A DNA stretch of 9,598 nucleotides from Spirochaetaceae bacterium (lineage in GTDB: Bacteria > Spirochaetota > Spirochaetia > Treponematales > Breznakiellaceae): positions 1 to 9,598 of the forward strand of contig JAITJK010000251.1 of NCBI GenBank assembly GCA_031278935.1. Direction: 5' to 3'. The position numbers were made by a program, and so were the translations under genes. Below the pieces are notes generated by a model. The model searched no databases and was not told the origin of the DNA. It saw nothing but the letters and a program-made list of their open reading frames with translations. Positions 1 to 6,843 of the stretch are shown in pieces; the first letter of the stretch is position 1, and the number at the start of each line of letters is the position of its first letter.

Positions 1-13
1 TCCTAACTATATA

Positions 14-51
14 ACCCAACCTGGGTAAATTAACCATACCATAGGGTATGG
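14..51. repeat. Two adjacent small inverted repeats at the left edge
   Basis: Two hairpin-capable sequences lie side by side. The first is ACCCA (14-18) with TGGGT (22-26) around a 3-base loop. The second is CCATACC (34-40) with GGTATGG (45-51) around the 4-base loop ATAG. No T-run follows on the + strand, so they do not look like an intrinsic terminator. They may be remnants of an intergenic repeat or a protein-binding site. All three + frames have a stop within the first 28 bases, so little of any upstream + strand gene can extend into the window. Confidence 0.4.
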
Positions 52-128
52 ACAGGATTTAAATTCCTCAAGAAAAGGTATCGTTTCTGTGTTTATAGAA
101 TATACTAGGACTTGAGATACAGTACTTA

Positions 129-215
129 TTTCATGTACCGCAACTGGGGGGGGGGGGGGTATAAAGAATTATAAAAACACCACGTCATGGTCATACTCCC
201 TTTTTCATATACCGC
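129..215. repeat. Near-identical 13-mers flanking the G tract
   Basis: TTTCATGTACCGC (129-141) recurs as TTTCATATACCGC (203-215), 12 of 13 bases identical, with starts 74 bases apart. The G14 tract lies between them. The pair could be duplicated operator half-sites or the footprint of a small duplication. Two copies are too few to assign a role. Confidence 0.4.
146..159. repeat. Homopolymeric G tract, 14 bases
   Basis: Fourteen consecutive G residues follow CAACT and are immediately followed by TATAAAG. Runs of this length slip during replication, and poly-G tracts in promoters are a known phase-variation device in Treponema pallidum (tpr genes, TP0126). Here the run abuts a TATAAA sequence (160-165) that resembles a -10 box, so a change in length could alter promoter spacing. 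The only downstream gene within reach is the GH1 enzyme, whose start is 280 bases away. Length in a single assembly may be unreliable. Confidence 0.9.
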
Positions 216-242
216 ACTACCGAAATCTCCTCGATCTCGATC

Positions 243-272
243 TTGAGCAAAACCGTATCTTTATACTACTAT
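243..272 (+). promoter_or_regulatory. Candidate distal promoter for the GH1 gene
   Basis: TTGAGC (243-248) and TACTAT (267-272) are separated by 18 bases and each matches the sigma-70 consensus at 4 of 6 positions. The surrounding AT-rich sequence fits a promoter. It would give an untranslated leader of about 160 bases, so the proximal candidate at 365-394 is preferred. Confidence 0.3.
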
Positions 273-364
273 ACTTTATTTACCGGGTTTTGTCCAGAGC
301 CGCCGTACGCATTTTTATACATTTTTAAAACCCGCCCTATCCTTGTCTATACGCTGCTACCCTC

Positions 365-394
365 TTGAAAGGCGTGCAAAAAATACGCTACACT
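365..394 (+). promoter_or_regulatory. Candidate proximal promoter for the GH1 gene
   Basis: TTGAAA (365-370, 5 of 6 to consensus) and TACACT (389-394, 4 of 6) are 18 bases apart. Transcription would start near 400 and leave a leader of about 40 bases before the ATG at 440. The spacer lies inside an imperfect inverted repeat, GCGT (372-375) with ACGC (385-388), which could be an operator. The TTG at 365 opens a longer reading frame in the GH1 frame, but reading it as a promoter element explains the sequence better. Confidence 0.45.
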
Positions 395-426
395 ATACCC
401 TGTGCATCACTAAAGAACTCAAATTT

Positions 427-433
427 AAGGAGG
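427..433 (+). promoter_or_regulatory. Strong Shine-Dalgarno fixing the GH1 start
   Basis: AAGGAGG lies six bases before the ATG at 440. This perfect anti-16S match, together with the canonical GH1 N-terminus that begins there, decides against the longer in-frame TTG start at 365. Confidence 0.85.
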
Positions 434-439
434 GTTTGT

Positions 440-1804
440 ATGCAGCGATTAGAATTTCCCGACGATTTTGTATGGGGTACCGCCACGGCCAGTTACCAGG
501 TCGAAGGGGCCACCCATGAAGGGGGACGGAGCGAAAGCATCTGGGACACCTTTTCCCGGATCCCTGGCAAGGTCTATGCCGGGGAAAACGGCGATATTGC
601 CTGCGACCAGTACCACCGCTACGCCGAGGACATTAGCCTCATGGCGGAACTGGGCTTTCAAAGTTACCGCTTCTCCCTAGCCTGGCCCCGGATTCTCCCG
701 GAGGGCACGGGGCGGGTGCATGAAACGGGGCTTGCCTATTACCGGAACCTCTGCGAAGAACTGCATAAACACGATATAAAGGCCTGCGCCACCTTGTACC
801 ATTGGGATTTGCCCCAGTGTTTGCAGGACAAAGGCGGGTGGACTGAGCGCTTCATGGTGGATGCCTTTGCTGAATACGTTAAAGCCTGTTACGCAGGTCT
901 CGGGGACCTGGTAGATCAGTGGATCACCATTAACGAGCCCTTCTGTATTACCTACCTGGGGCATCTATGGGGTGTCCATGCCCCGGGGATCCAAGACGTG
1001 AACCTGGCGGTTAGAGCGGTACACCACGTGAACCTCGCCCACGGCGTCGCGGTTAAGGCCTATCGGGAAACCGGCCTCAAGGCCCCTATCGGGACGACGT
1101 TGAACCTAAGTACCCCTCGGTTTGCCACGAACAGCCCCCAGGATAGGCATGCCGCCCTGGTTGCCCGGGCCGTAGAGAGCGAGGTTTTTCTCAACCCCCT
1201 TTTGGGTAAAGGCTATCCGGAGCTGTCGGTACAAGCCTTGGGCGTACCCTTTCCGGTTCAAGCGGGGGATTTAGAGACCATAGCGGCGAAGATCGACTTT
1301 TTGGGGATAAACTATTACACCGAATCCCCGGTAGGCCAGGATGCGGGGGCGCTTTTTAAGTACAGCGGCCGGCCCTCCTGGCATGACACCTCGGACATGA
1401 ACTGGTCCACCGTACCTGGGGGCTTGGAGCGGCTTATTACCTGGGTACATGAATGCGCGCCAGGGCTGCCTTTGTATATCACGGAAAACGGCTATGCCCG
1501 GCAAGACCGGGTCGAAGTGGACGGACGGGTTCACGACCGGGAGCGGATTGAGTACCTGAAGCAACATCTGGAGGTTTGTGCGACCTTGATTAAAGCGGGG
1601 GTCAATCTCAAGGGCTACTACGCCTGGTCTTTCCTGGACAACTTTGAATGGGCCTTTGGTTACACCAAGCGCTTCGGCATTGTCTATGTGGACTACGCCA
1701 CGCAAAAGCGTATCCCCAAAGACAGCGCCTATTTCTTCCGGGACATCATCGCCGGCTATGCCGAGTGGCCGTCATTGGCCCAGGAGGCCCGTCTGGGAGG
1801 TTAA
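440..1804 (+). CDS. Family 1 glycoside hydrolase (beta-glucosidase-like)
   Basis: A 454-residue cytoplasmic-type beta-glycosidase with no signal peptide, the usual length for bacterial GH1. It folds as one TIM barrel and cleaves terminal beta-linked glucose or related sugars from oligosaccharides by the retaining mechanism. The N-terminal signature FPDDFVWGTATASYQVEGA is present. The acid/base is Glu166 in TINEP and the nucleophile is Glu349 in ITENG. Sugar-binding residues of the family are visible as Gln20, His121-Trp122, Asn165 and Glu403-Trp404 in DNFEW. There is no phospho-sugar loop that I can recognise, so a plain beta-glucosidase is likelier than a 6-phospho-beta-glucosidase, but specificity (gluco, galacto, fuco) cannot be decided. 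It starts at ATG 440 after AAGGAGG. It is a single-gene unit with its own candidate promoters and is separated from prfA by 176 bases. It fits an organism living on plant oligosaccharides. Confidence 0.95.
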   Translation: MQRLEFPDDFVWGTATASYQVEGATHEGGRSESIWDTFSRIPGKVYAGENGDIACDQYHRYAEDISLMAELGFQSYRFSLAWPRILPEGTGRVHETGLAYYRNLCEELHKHDIKACATLYHWDLPQCLQDKGGWTERFMVDAFAEYVKACYAGLGDLVDQWITINEPFCITYLGHLWGVHAPGIQDVNLAVRAVHHVNLAHGVAVKAYRETGLKAPIGTTLNLSTPRFATNSPQDRHAALVARAVESEVFLNPLLGKGYPELSVQALGVPFPVQAGDLETIAAKIDFLGINYYTESPVGQDAGALFKYSGRPSWHDTSDMNWSTVPGGLERLITWVHECAPGLPLYITENGYARQDRVEVDGRVHDRERIEYLKQHLEVCATLIKAGVNLKGYYAWSFLDNFEWAFGYTKRFGIVYVDYATQKRIPKDSAYFFRDIIAGYAEWPSLAQEARLGG

Positions 1805-1836
1805 AGCCTCTCCTGAGCCGCAACGGAGGGAGCAGG

Positions 1837-1860
1837 GAGCGCCCCATTTCGGGCTCTTGT
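1837..1860 (+). terminator. Weak hairpin after the GH1 gene
   Basis: GAG (1837-1839) and CCC (1842-1844) can pair with GGGCTC (1851-1856), giving six base pairs interrupted by a two-base bulge. Only TTGT follows, so the T-run is poor. It is placed where a terminator for the GH1 transcript is expected, 33 bases past the stop. The hairpin at 1915-1935 is an alternative. Confidence 0.25.
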
Positions 1861-1873
1861 AAAAGTCCCGTTA

Positions 1874-1883
1874 GGCTTAAGCC
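1874..1883. repeat. Perfect 10-bp palindrome GGCTTAAGCC
   Basis: A perfect palindrome in the GH1-prfA intergenic region, about 40 bases upstream of the candidate prfA promoter. It could be a dimeric regulator site, but with no second copy seen this is only a note. Confidence 0.3.
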
Positions 1884-1914
1884 CAGGCGCCCGCCTGCTC
1901 CCGCATCGGAATAT

Positions 1915-1935
1915 ACCGCCCTTGCAAAGGGCGGT
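1915..1935. promoter_or_regulatory. Hairpin palindrome overlapping the prfA -35 box
   Basis: CCGCCCTT (1916-1923) and AAGGGCGG (1927-1934) pair perfectly around the loop GCA, and the flanking A1915 and T1935 add a ninth pair. The following sequence TCCTTC is a poor T-run, so it would be a weak terminator. The candidate -35 element at 1922-1927 lies inside it, which makes an operator the alternative reading. Confidence 0.5.
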
Positions 1936-1951
1936 CCTTCATGGCTATTAT
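1922..1951 (+). promoter_or_regulatory. Candidate promoter of the prfA operon
   Basis: TTGCAA (1922-1927, 4 of 6) and TATTAT (1946-1951, 5 of 6) are separated by 18 bases. Transcription would begin near 1958, leaving a leader of about 23 bases that contains the GAGG ribosome-binding site at 1972-1975. It is the only good promoter-like pair seen before the six-gene run. Confidence 0.5.
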
Positions 1952-1980
1952 GGTTCCTAGAGAAGAGGTAAGAGGAAACC

Positions 1981-3096
1981 ATGGAAAAAAACGAACGGCT
2001 CCTATCCATGCTTCGCCGGTATGAGGAGGTGGCATTGCACATTCAGGACCCTTCCTTAGTAAAGGATCAGGGGAAATACCGGGATATGATGAGAGAATAT
2101 GCCCAGCTTGGCGCCATTGCCGCAGCCCATGAGGCAATTATGGGCCTTTTTGGCTCGATCAATGACGTCAAAGCCCTCTTTCAGCAGGAAAAAGACCCCC
2201 AGATGCGGGAATTGGCTAAAGAGGAAATGCAAAGTCTTGAGGGCCTTCTTAAAGACGCGGAGGAGCGCCTCAAAGTGTTGCTGATCCCCAAAGACCCCCT
2301 GGACGAAAAGAACATCATCATGGAAATCCGGGCCGGAACCGGCGGCGACGAGGCGGCTTTGTTCGCCGCAGACCTCTTCCGTATGTATGCCCGTTTTGCG
2401 GAAACCAAACAGTGGAAATTTGAAATTATGAGCTCTAATGAAACCGAATTGGGGGGGATCAAGGAAATCATTACCGCCATCAGCGGTAGCAATGTCTATG
2501 AAAATCTGCGCTATGAATCCGGGGTCCACCGGGTACAGCGGGTTCCCGCCACCGAGGCTTCGGGGCGAATCCACACGTCCGCAGTAACTGTGGCGGTGCT
2601 TCCTGAGGCGGATGAGACGGAAATCGACATTCGCCCAGAAGACTTGCGGATCGACGTGATGCGCGCCGGCGGGCCCGGGGGCCAATGCGTGAATACCACG
2701 GATTCCGCAGTACGAATCACCCATATCCCCACAGGGGTAACGGTCCACTGTCAGGACGAAAAAAGCCAGATCAAAAACAAGGCCAAGGCCATGCGGATTC
2801 TCCGGGCCCGGATCTACGAACAGGAAGCCGCCAAGGCCCATTCCGAACGGGCAGAGGCCCGGAAAAACCAGGTGGGCAGCGGAGACCGTTCCGAACGCAT
2901 CCGGACCTATAACTTTCCCCAGAACCGGGTAACGGATCACCGAATCAATCTGACTTTGTACAAACTGGACCTCATCATGCAAGGCGTGGTGGAGGAGCTT
3001 TTTGACGCCTTAAAGCTTTCGGCCCAAGAAGCCCTGCTCAAAAGCGAGCGAACGGAAACCGCCCCGGTAGAAGCGTCGGCTGTGCCCGTAGCATGA
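1981..3096 (+). CDS. prfA: Peptide chain release factor 1 (RF1)
   Basis: A 371-residue class I release factor that reads UAA and UAG stop codons in the ribosomal A site and triggers peptidyl-tRNA hydrolysis. The N-terminal domain is coiled-coil-like. The codon-reading loop carries PAT at 189-191, the PxT type that marks RF1; RF2 would have SPF. The catalytic GGQ is at 233-235, within GGPGGQCVNTTDSAVRITH. Length is close to the usual 355-360, with a short alanine- and valine-rich C-terminal tail after about residue 355. The start at ATG 1981 follows GAGG at 1972-1975. The stop overlaps the prmC start by four bases (ATGA), so the two are translationally coupled. It heads a run of six closely spaced genes. 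Identification is very secure. Confidence 0.97.
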   Translation: MEKNERLLSMLRRYEEVALHIQDPSLVKDQGKYRDMMREYAQLGAIAAAHEAIMGLFGSINDVKALFQQEKDPQMRELAKEEMQSLEGLLKDAEERLKVLLIPKDPLDEKNIIMEIRAGTGGDEAALFAADLFRMYARFAETKQWKFEIMSSNETELGGIKEIITAISGSNVYENLRYESGVHRVQRVPATEASGRIHTSAVTVAVLPEADETEIDIRPEDLRIDVMRAGGPGGQCVNTTDSAVRITHIPTGVTVHCQDEKSQIKNKAKAMRILRARIYEQEAAKAHSERAEARKNQVGSGDRSERIRTYNFPQNRVTDHRINLTLYKLDLIMQGVVEELFDALKLSAQEALLKSERTETAPVEASAVPVA

Positions 3097-3968
3097 CGGT
3101 AGGGGAAGTCCTGAGCGCCGGTGCCGCCCGGCTTAAGGCCGCTGCTCCTAAGGCCCAGGAGAACGGCGCCGAGGCCCTGGATGCGGCTTTGCTCTTGGCC
3201 ACGGTCCTCAATACGGACCGAAGCGCCCTCATCCTCCGCCGAGAGGAAGCCCTTTCCCTAGAAACGGTGCGGCGGTACCACCGCTTCCTTGAGCGACGGC
3301 TTCAGGGGGAATGCCTGGCCTGGCTCCGGGGGTACAAGGAATTCTGGGGCCTTTCCTTTGCGGTAAATCCGGATGTGCTCGTGCCCCGGCCCGATACGGA
3401 AACCTTGGTGGAAGCGACCCTGGCACGCATCCACGCGCTACCCCGAACCGGAGAGTTTCGGCTTTTGGACCTGTGTACCGGATCTGGGGCTGTGGCCATC
3501 GCGCTGAAACATGAATGTCCCCCTATCCAGGTATGCGCCTCGGATATTTCTCCCGCCGCGCTGGCCCTAGCTAGGGCCAACGCCGCGCGGTTGCTCCCGC
3601 CGCCTGGGATTACCTGTACCCTAAGCGATCTTTTTGCGAAAATCCCCGGGCACTTCCACTTCATCACCGCGAATCCGCCGTATATACCCTCAGCGGTGAT
3701 CCCTACTCTTACTATCGAGGTACGCCGGGAACCTCGCTTGAGCCTGGACGGCGGTGTGGACGGTCTTGACCTGATTCGGCGGATCTGCACCGAGGCCAAA
3801 GCCCATCTCTACCCGGGGGGGGCCCTGCTCATGGAAGCGGACCCCCGGCAAATGAAGCGGATCGCGGAGATCCTGCGTGCCGAGGGTTACCAGTCGATTA
3901 CCACGACCCCTGATTTGACCCAACGGCCCCGGGTTATCAGTGCCGTCTTTTCAGGCGGCGCGTCTTAG
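3093..3968 (+). CDS. prmC: Release factor glutamine N5-methyltransferase PrmC (HemK)
   Basis: A 291-residue SAM-dependent enzyme that methylates the glutamine of the GGQ motif of release factors, here Gln235 of the adjacent RF1, raising termination efficiency. The N-terminal helical substrate-binding domain runs to about residue 75. The family segments GYKEFWGLSF (80-89) and LVPRPDTE (96-103) follow. SAM motif I is LDLCTGSGAVAIAL (125-138), and the catalytic NPPY that contacts the glutamine side chain is at 194-197. EPRLSLDGGVDGLDLIRRI in the second half is also typical. The ATG overlaps the prfA stop and no separate ribosome-binding site is evident, so coupling is expected. A run of eight G at 3815-3822 lies inside the gene and could slip. 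The gene ends 11 bases before rel. Confidence 0.96.
   Translation: MTVGEVLSAGAARLKAAAPKAQENGAEALDAALLLATVLNTDRSALILRREEALSLETVRRYHRFLERRLQGECLAWLRGYKEFWGLSFAVNPDVLVPRPDTETLVEATLARIHALPRTGEFRLLDLCTGSGAVAIALKHECPPIQVCASDISPAALALARANAARLLPPPGITCTLSDLFAKIPGHFHFITANPPYIPSAVIPTLTIEVRREPRLSLDGGVDGLDLIRRICTEAKAHLYPGGALLMEADPRQMKRIAEILRAEGYQSITTTPDLTQRPRVISAVFSGGAS
3815..3822. repeat. G8 tract inside prmC
   Basis: Eight consecutive G residues span the Pro-Gly-Gly-Ala codons around residues 241-244 of PrmC, after the NPPY catalytic site. Slippage by one base would frameshift the last sixth of the protein. Shorter G7 runs occur in prfA (2451-2457) and in the TonB receptor gene (7393-7399). All are compatible with the reading frame as given. 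Confidence 0.85.
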
Positions 3969-3979
3969 GGAATCGATCT

Positions 3980-6064
3980 ATGGATACCGCCTCTGCGGCC
4001 TTTACGGAACAGATATGCCTCTACGACCCTAAAGCCCAAAGCCGTATCCAGGAGGCCCTGCAATGGCTGCAAGGGCTTACCGGGGATCCCCCGGCAGGGG
4101 AACCGGGTCTTGGGTGTGCCTTGGATCGCGCGACTATTCTCATGAAGCTTAAAGCCGATGCGGATGCGGTTATCGCGGCCTTGCTCCTCTCTGGTGCGGG
4201 GCGGGGTTTTGTTCAGGCGAAACCCACGGCGGGCGATACCCCGGAGGGGGTAAAACCCCTTTTTACCGTGAAGACCATTCGGGAGCGCTTCGGTCCGATG
4301 ATTGCCCTCTTGGTGGAGGGGGTCATCCGCATCCGGGATATTTATGCGGTCCAGTACACCCAGGCTGAGGCGGATCGTATACGAAAGATGTTTTTCGCCA
4401 TGGCTAAGGATATTCGGGTTATTCTCATTAAGCTCGCGGACACCTTGTGTTCCATGCGGACTTTGGAACGGCTGCCCCGGGAGCGGCAACGCCTAGCCGC
4501 CCAGGAATGTCTGGATATTTATGCTCCCTTGGCCGATCGGCTGGGGATATTCTGGATCAAAGCGGAGCTTGAGGACCTTTCCCTGAAGCACCTGAACCGG
4601 GAGGTCTATCAGCAGATCAAGGAGATCGTGGCCCTGAAACGGGGGGCCCGGCAGCAGTTTCTCGATACGGTGCGAGAGCGGCTCCTCACCGAGGCCGAGG
4701 CTATGGGGATGCAAATCCAGGTGGAGAGCCGGGCGAAACATTTCTATTCCATCTATCATAAGATGCGTAAACGCCATAAGGAGGCGGAGGAGATTTACGA
4801 CTTCTTCGGCATCCGGATTCTCTGCGACACCGTGGAGCAGTGCTATACGCTCTTAGGCCTCGTGCACCGGCTGTGGAAACCCTTGGAGGGTCGTTTTAAG
4901 GACTACATTGCCATGCCCAAGTCCAACGGCTACCAGAGCCTACATACCACGGTTATGGCCTTTGCCGGATGGCCTGAAGGAAAACTCCTAGAAATTCAGA
5001 TCCGCACTGGGGAAATGCACCATATCGCCGAATATGGGGTGGCAAGCCACTGGCTTTATAAAAACGCCGCGAGCCGAGAAGGGGTACGGCCCCTGGATAT
5101 TTCCCTGGTGAACCGCCTGCGGGAGTGGAGCCGGGATTCGGAGGGCCGGGAAAGCCTCCGCTTCGACCCGTTTATCGAGACCATCAAACAGGAGCTCCTT
5201 AAGGACTCGATCTACCTGTTTACTCCTCAGGGCCAGGTGATCGAGCTGCCCCTGGGGGCCACGGCCATTGATTTTGCCTATCACATTCATTCCGCCATTG
5301 GGGATCACTGCCTGGCTGCCAAGGCGGATGGCGTGGTGATTCCTTTAAGCGCGGAACTGAAGAATACCCAGGTGGTGGAGATCCTGACCTCCTCTGAGGC
5401 CCATCCCCACCTGAAGTGGCTGCGCCTGGTAAAGACCGCCAAGGCCCGGAGCCGGATCCGGGCCTGGCTGCAACAGCATGATGATTCGCTCATCATCGCA
5501 AGAAACGTGGTGGCCAAGAATAAGATCCCCCGGGACCGCTCCAAGGAGCGACCCTCTAAGCCCTCCGCCCCGGAGCAAGACCCGCCTCCGGTACAGTGGT
5601 TCCTTCCCCCGGCCCCGGAGGATAGCCCCTTGACGGTCCGGGTGGAGGATGAACAGAACCTGATGATTCGTTTTGCCCAGTGCTGCCGTCCCGTAACCGG
5701 GGACCCCATTGTGGGCTATGTTTCCCGGGGCCGAGGTATAATCATCCACCGCAAGCAGTGCCGCAACCTGGTCAATCTCCCGGATTTTGAGGAGCGGAAG
5801 ATCCCCGCAGTCTGGGAAAATGCGGATCCCGTGCTGGTGAAGCGCTTCAAGGTGGAGTCCCGGCTCAAAGCAGACCTTTTTTCAGAGATTGAGGGGGCGG
5901 CCCGTAAATACCAGGGCCACCTCATCGAGGGCCGGCTGGAAGAGACCGCAGTCAACCGGCTCACCGGATTTTTCACCTTGCAGCTTCAGCAGGCAGAAGA
6001 CGTGAAGAAAATCATGAAGAACATCCGGGGCATTCCCGAGGTGTTTACGATTCAGATGGTATAA
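3980..6064 (+). CDS. rel: Long RelA/SpoT homolog, (p)ppGpp synthetase with degenerate hydrolase domain
   Basis: A 694-residue RSH protein, slightly short for the family (about 700-750). It makes the alarmone (p)ppGpp from ATP and GDP or GTP on starved ribosomes. The pseudo-HD region is about 20-200, the synthetase about 240-365, TGS about 408-470, the helical linker about 475-555, the zinc-finger-like CC domain about 560-605 (Cys568, Cys569, His590, Cys594) and ACT about 620-694. The synthetase looks intact: RAKHFYSIYHK (251-261), Asp274, GYQSLHT (317-323), EIQIRT (338-343). The substrate-selecting loop is RFKDY (305-309), the RxKD type of bifunctional enzymes. The hydrolase half is not intact: the expected AALLHD reads AALLLSG (66-72), the upstream HHP is absent, and LHNMRT reads LCSMRT (156-161), although Asp154 of KLAD remains. 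It is therefore probably synthetase-only. It starts 11 bases after prmC with a weak TTAGGGAA upstream. The symbol relA would also be defensible. Confidence 0.95.
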   Translation: MDTASAAFTEQICLYDPKAQSRIQEALQWLQGLTGDPPAGEPGLGCALDRATILMKLKADADAVIAALLLSGAGRGFVQAKPTAGDTPEGVKPLFTVKTIRERFGPMIALLVEGVIRIRDIYAVQYTQAEADRIRKMFFAMAKDIRVILIKLADTLCSMRTLERLPRERQRLAAQECLDIYAPLADRLGIFWIKAELEDLSLKHLNREVYQQIKEIVALKRGARQQFLDTVRERLLTEAEAMGMQIQVESRAKHFYSIYHKMRKRHKEAEEIYDFFGIRILCDTVEQCYTLLGLVHRLWKPLEGRFKDYIAMPKSNGYQSLHTTVMAFAGWPEGKLLEIQIRTGEMHHIAEYGVASHWLYKNAASREGVRPLDISLVNRLREWSRDSEGRESLRFDPFIETIKQELLKDSIYLFTPQGQVIELPLGATAIDFAYHIHSAIGDHCLAAKADGVVIPLSAELKNTQVVEILTSSEAHPHLKWLRLVKTAKARSRIRAWLQQHDDSLIIARNVVAKNKIPRDRSKERPSKPSAPEQDPPPVQWFLPPAPEDSPLTVRVEDEQNLMIRFAQCCRPVTGDPIVGYVSRGRGIIIHRKQCRNLVNLPDFEERKIPAVWENADPVLVKRFKVESRLKADLFSEIEGAARKYQGHLIEGRLEETAVNRLTGFFTLQLQQAEDVKKIMKNIRGIPEVFTIQMV

Positions 6065-6069
6065 GGAGG
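6063..6069 (+). promoter_or_regulatory. Strong Shine-Dalgarno of the lipoprotein gene
   Basis: AAGGAGG overlaps the rel stop codon and sits six bases before ATG 6076. It favours that ATG over the in-frame GTG at 6070. It is much stronger than the sites before prmC and rel, which suggests the lipoprotein is made in larger amount than the upstream products of the same message. Confidence 0.75.
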
Positions 6070-6075
6070 GTGGGT

Positions 6076-6840
6076 ATGCATACTAAACCCCTTGCGAACC
6101 GCCGCAAGGCCCTGATCCTGGGCCTCTGCCTCGCGGGTTCAGCCCTTTTATGGGGGTCCTGCGACCTCTACCGCTACGGCGAGCTTGAGGGGGCGGATCG
6201 AACCCTGGTCTATTATCCTGGGGATGACCTATTCGAGGATACCTTGTCCGCCTTGTCCGGGGTCTGGTACTCCCATTACGCTGGTATGGGGCGACTGGAC
6301 GGTTACCGCATCGGGAAGTGGAAAGACTTCGAGAAACTGGTCCTGCAAAGCAAGAAGGGGGAATTCTTTCCGGCCCTGGCCTCGCCGTACCAAACCTATA
6401 CCCGTGCGACCTTTGCAGCGGATGACTACTTTGTCTTGTACGACGACACGGTGTTCGGGGAAAACGACGAGGGAATCGGGGGAAACGGTGGCTGGGAGGG
6501 GCTTATAACCCGGTATATCGGCATTGTCCGGGGCTTGAACGTCTTTAACGGCGACCCTGAGCGCGGGGTGGTCCTTATCGAGTACCTGGAAGGCTGCGCT
6601 CCCCAGTGGGATGCGGAGGTTAAAGCCGGAAAGCGGCCCTTCTTCGGTATGTACTACCGTTTCCTTGGCCAGGATCTGGTGCAAATGGCCAATGCGGTGA
6701 ACCTTGAGAACCTGTATGCGGGCAAGCCCTACGCCACGGAGACCAAAACTCTACAGGAAGCGGTGGAGCGCAACACCGTGGAGAACGAGGCGGAGTTTAT
6801 TTCCTGGGGAGTGGTGATCCCCTGTGAGAGGGAGCATTGA
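6076..6840 (+). CDS. Predicted lipoprotein of unknown function
   Basis: A 254-residue protein I do not recognise. The N-terminus has basic residues (RRK, 9-11), a hydrophobic stretch (12-26) and LLWGSC, with Cys29 as a probable lipidation site. The -3 Trp makes this a relaxed lipobox, as is usual in spirochaetes. The mature part is acidic, rich in aromatic residues and looks beta-rich. LSGVWYSHYAG (60-70) resembles the GxW strand at the start of lipocalin-like barrels, and a later strand-like pair FFGMYYRFLGQDLVQMANAV (189-208) would suit a closing hairpin, so a calycin-type fold is a guess. The C-terminal part (NLENLYAGKPYATET, then an alternating charged helix) looks conserved in character. 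Cys174 and Cys250 could form a disulphide. It lies 11 bases after rel and three before the TonB receptor, so it probably serves that receptor as a substrate-binding or accessory lipoprotein. Confidence 0.82.
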   Translation: MHTKPLANRRKALILGLCLAGSALLWGSCDLYRYGELEGADRTLVYYPGDDLFEDTLSALSGVWYSHYAGMGRLDGYRIGKWKDFEKLVLQSKKGEFFPALASPYQTYTRATFAADDYFVLYDDTVFGENDEGIGGNGGWEGLITRYIGIVRGLNVFNGDPERGVVLIEYLEGCAPQWDAEVKAGKRPFFGMYYRFLGQDLVQMANAVNLENLYAGKPYATETKTLQEAVERNTVENEAEFISWGVVIPCEREH

Positions 6841-6843
6841 GGT

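Larger units (their letters stand above)
1..439. other. AT-rich gene-free region upstream of the beta-glycosidase
   Basis: No open frame here has a convincing start, ribosome-binding site or protein-like composition. The stretch is visibly richer in A and T than the coding DNA to its right, as expected for a regulatory or decaying intergenic region. It contains the left-edge hairpins, a 14-base G run, a pair of 13-mers flanking that run, two candidate promoters and, at its end, the ribosome-binding site of the GH1 gene. It could also hold a fragment of a lost gene, but no frame supports that. Confidence 0.6.

Noticed and set aside
1..48. Start of a leftward gene at the left edge
   Set aside because: A minus-strand ATG opens a short frame off the edge, but it lies in a hairpin and lacks any ribosome-binding site.
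365..439. N-terminal extension of the GH1 enzyme from TTG 365
   Set aside because: The 25 extra residues are not GH1-like, the ATG at 440 has a perfect Shine-Dalgarno, and 365-370 fits better as a -35 box.
2056..2982. 308-codon antisense frame opposite prfA
   Set aside because: It is a by-product of GC-rich codon use in prfA, with no ribosome-binding site and low-complexity hydrophobic and proline-rich content unlike a protein family.
3965..4489. 174-codon antisense frame opposite the 5' part of rel
   Set aside because: It overlaps a certain gene and has no recognisable domain or start signal.
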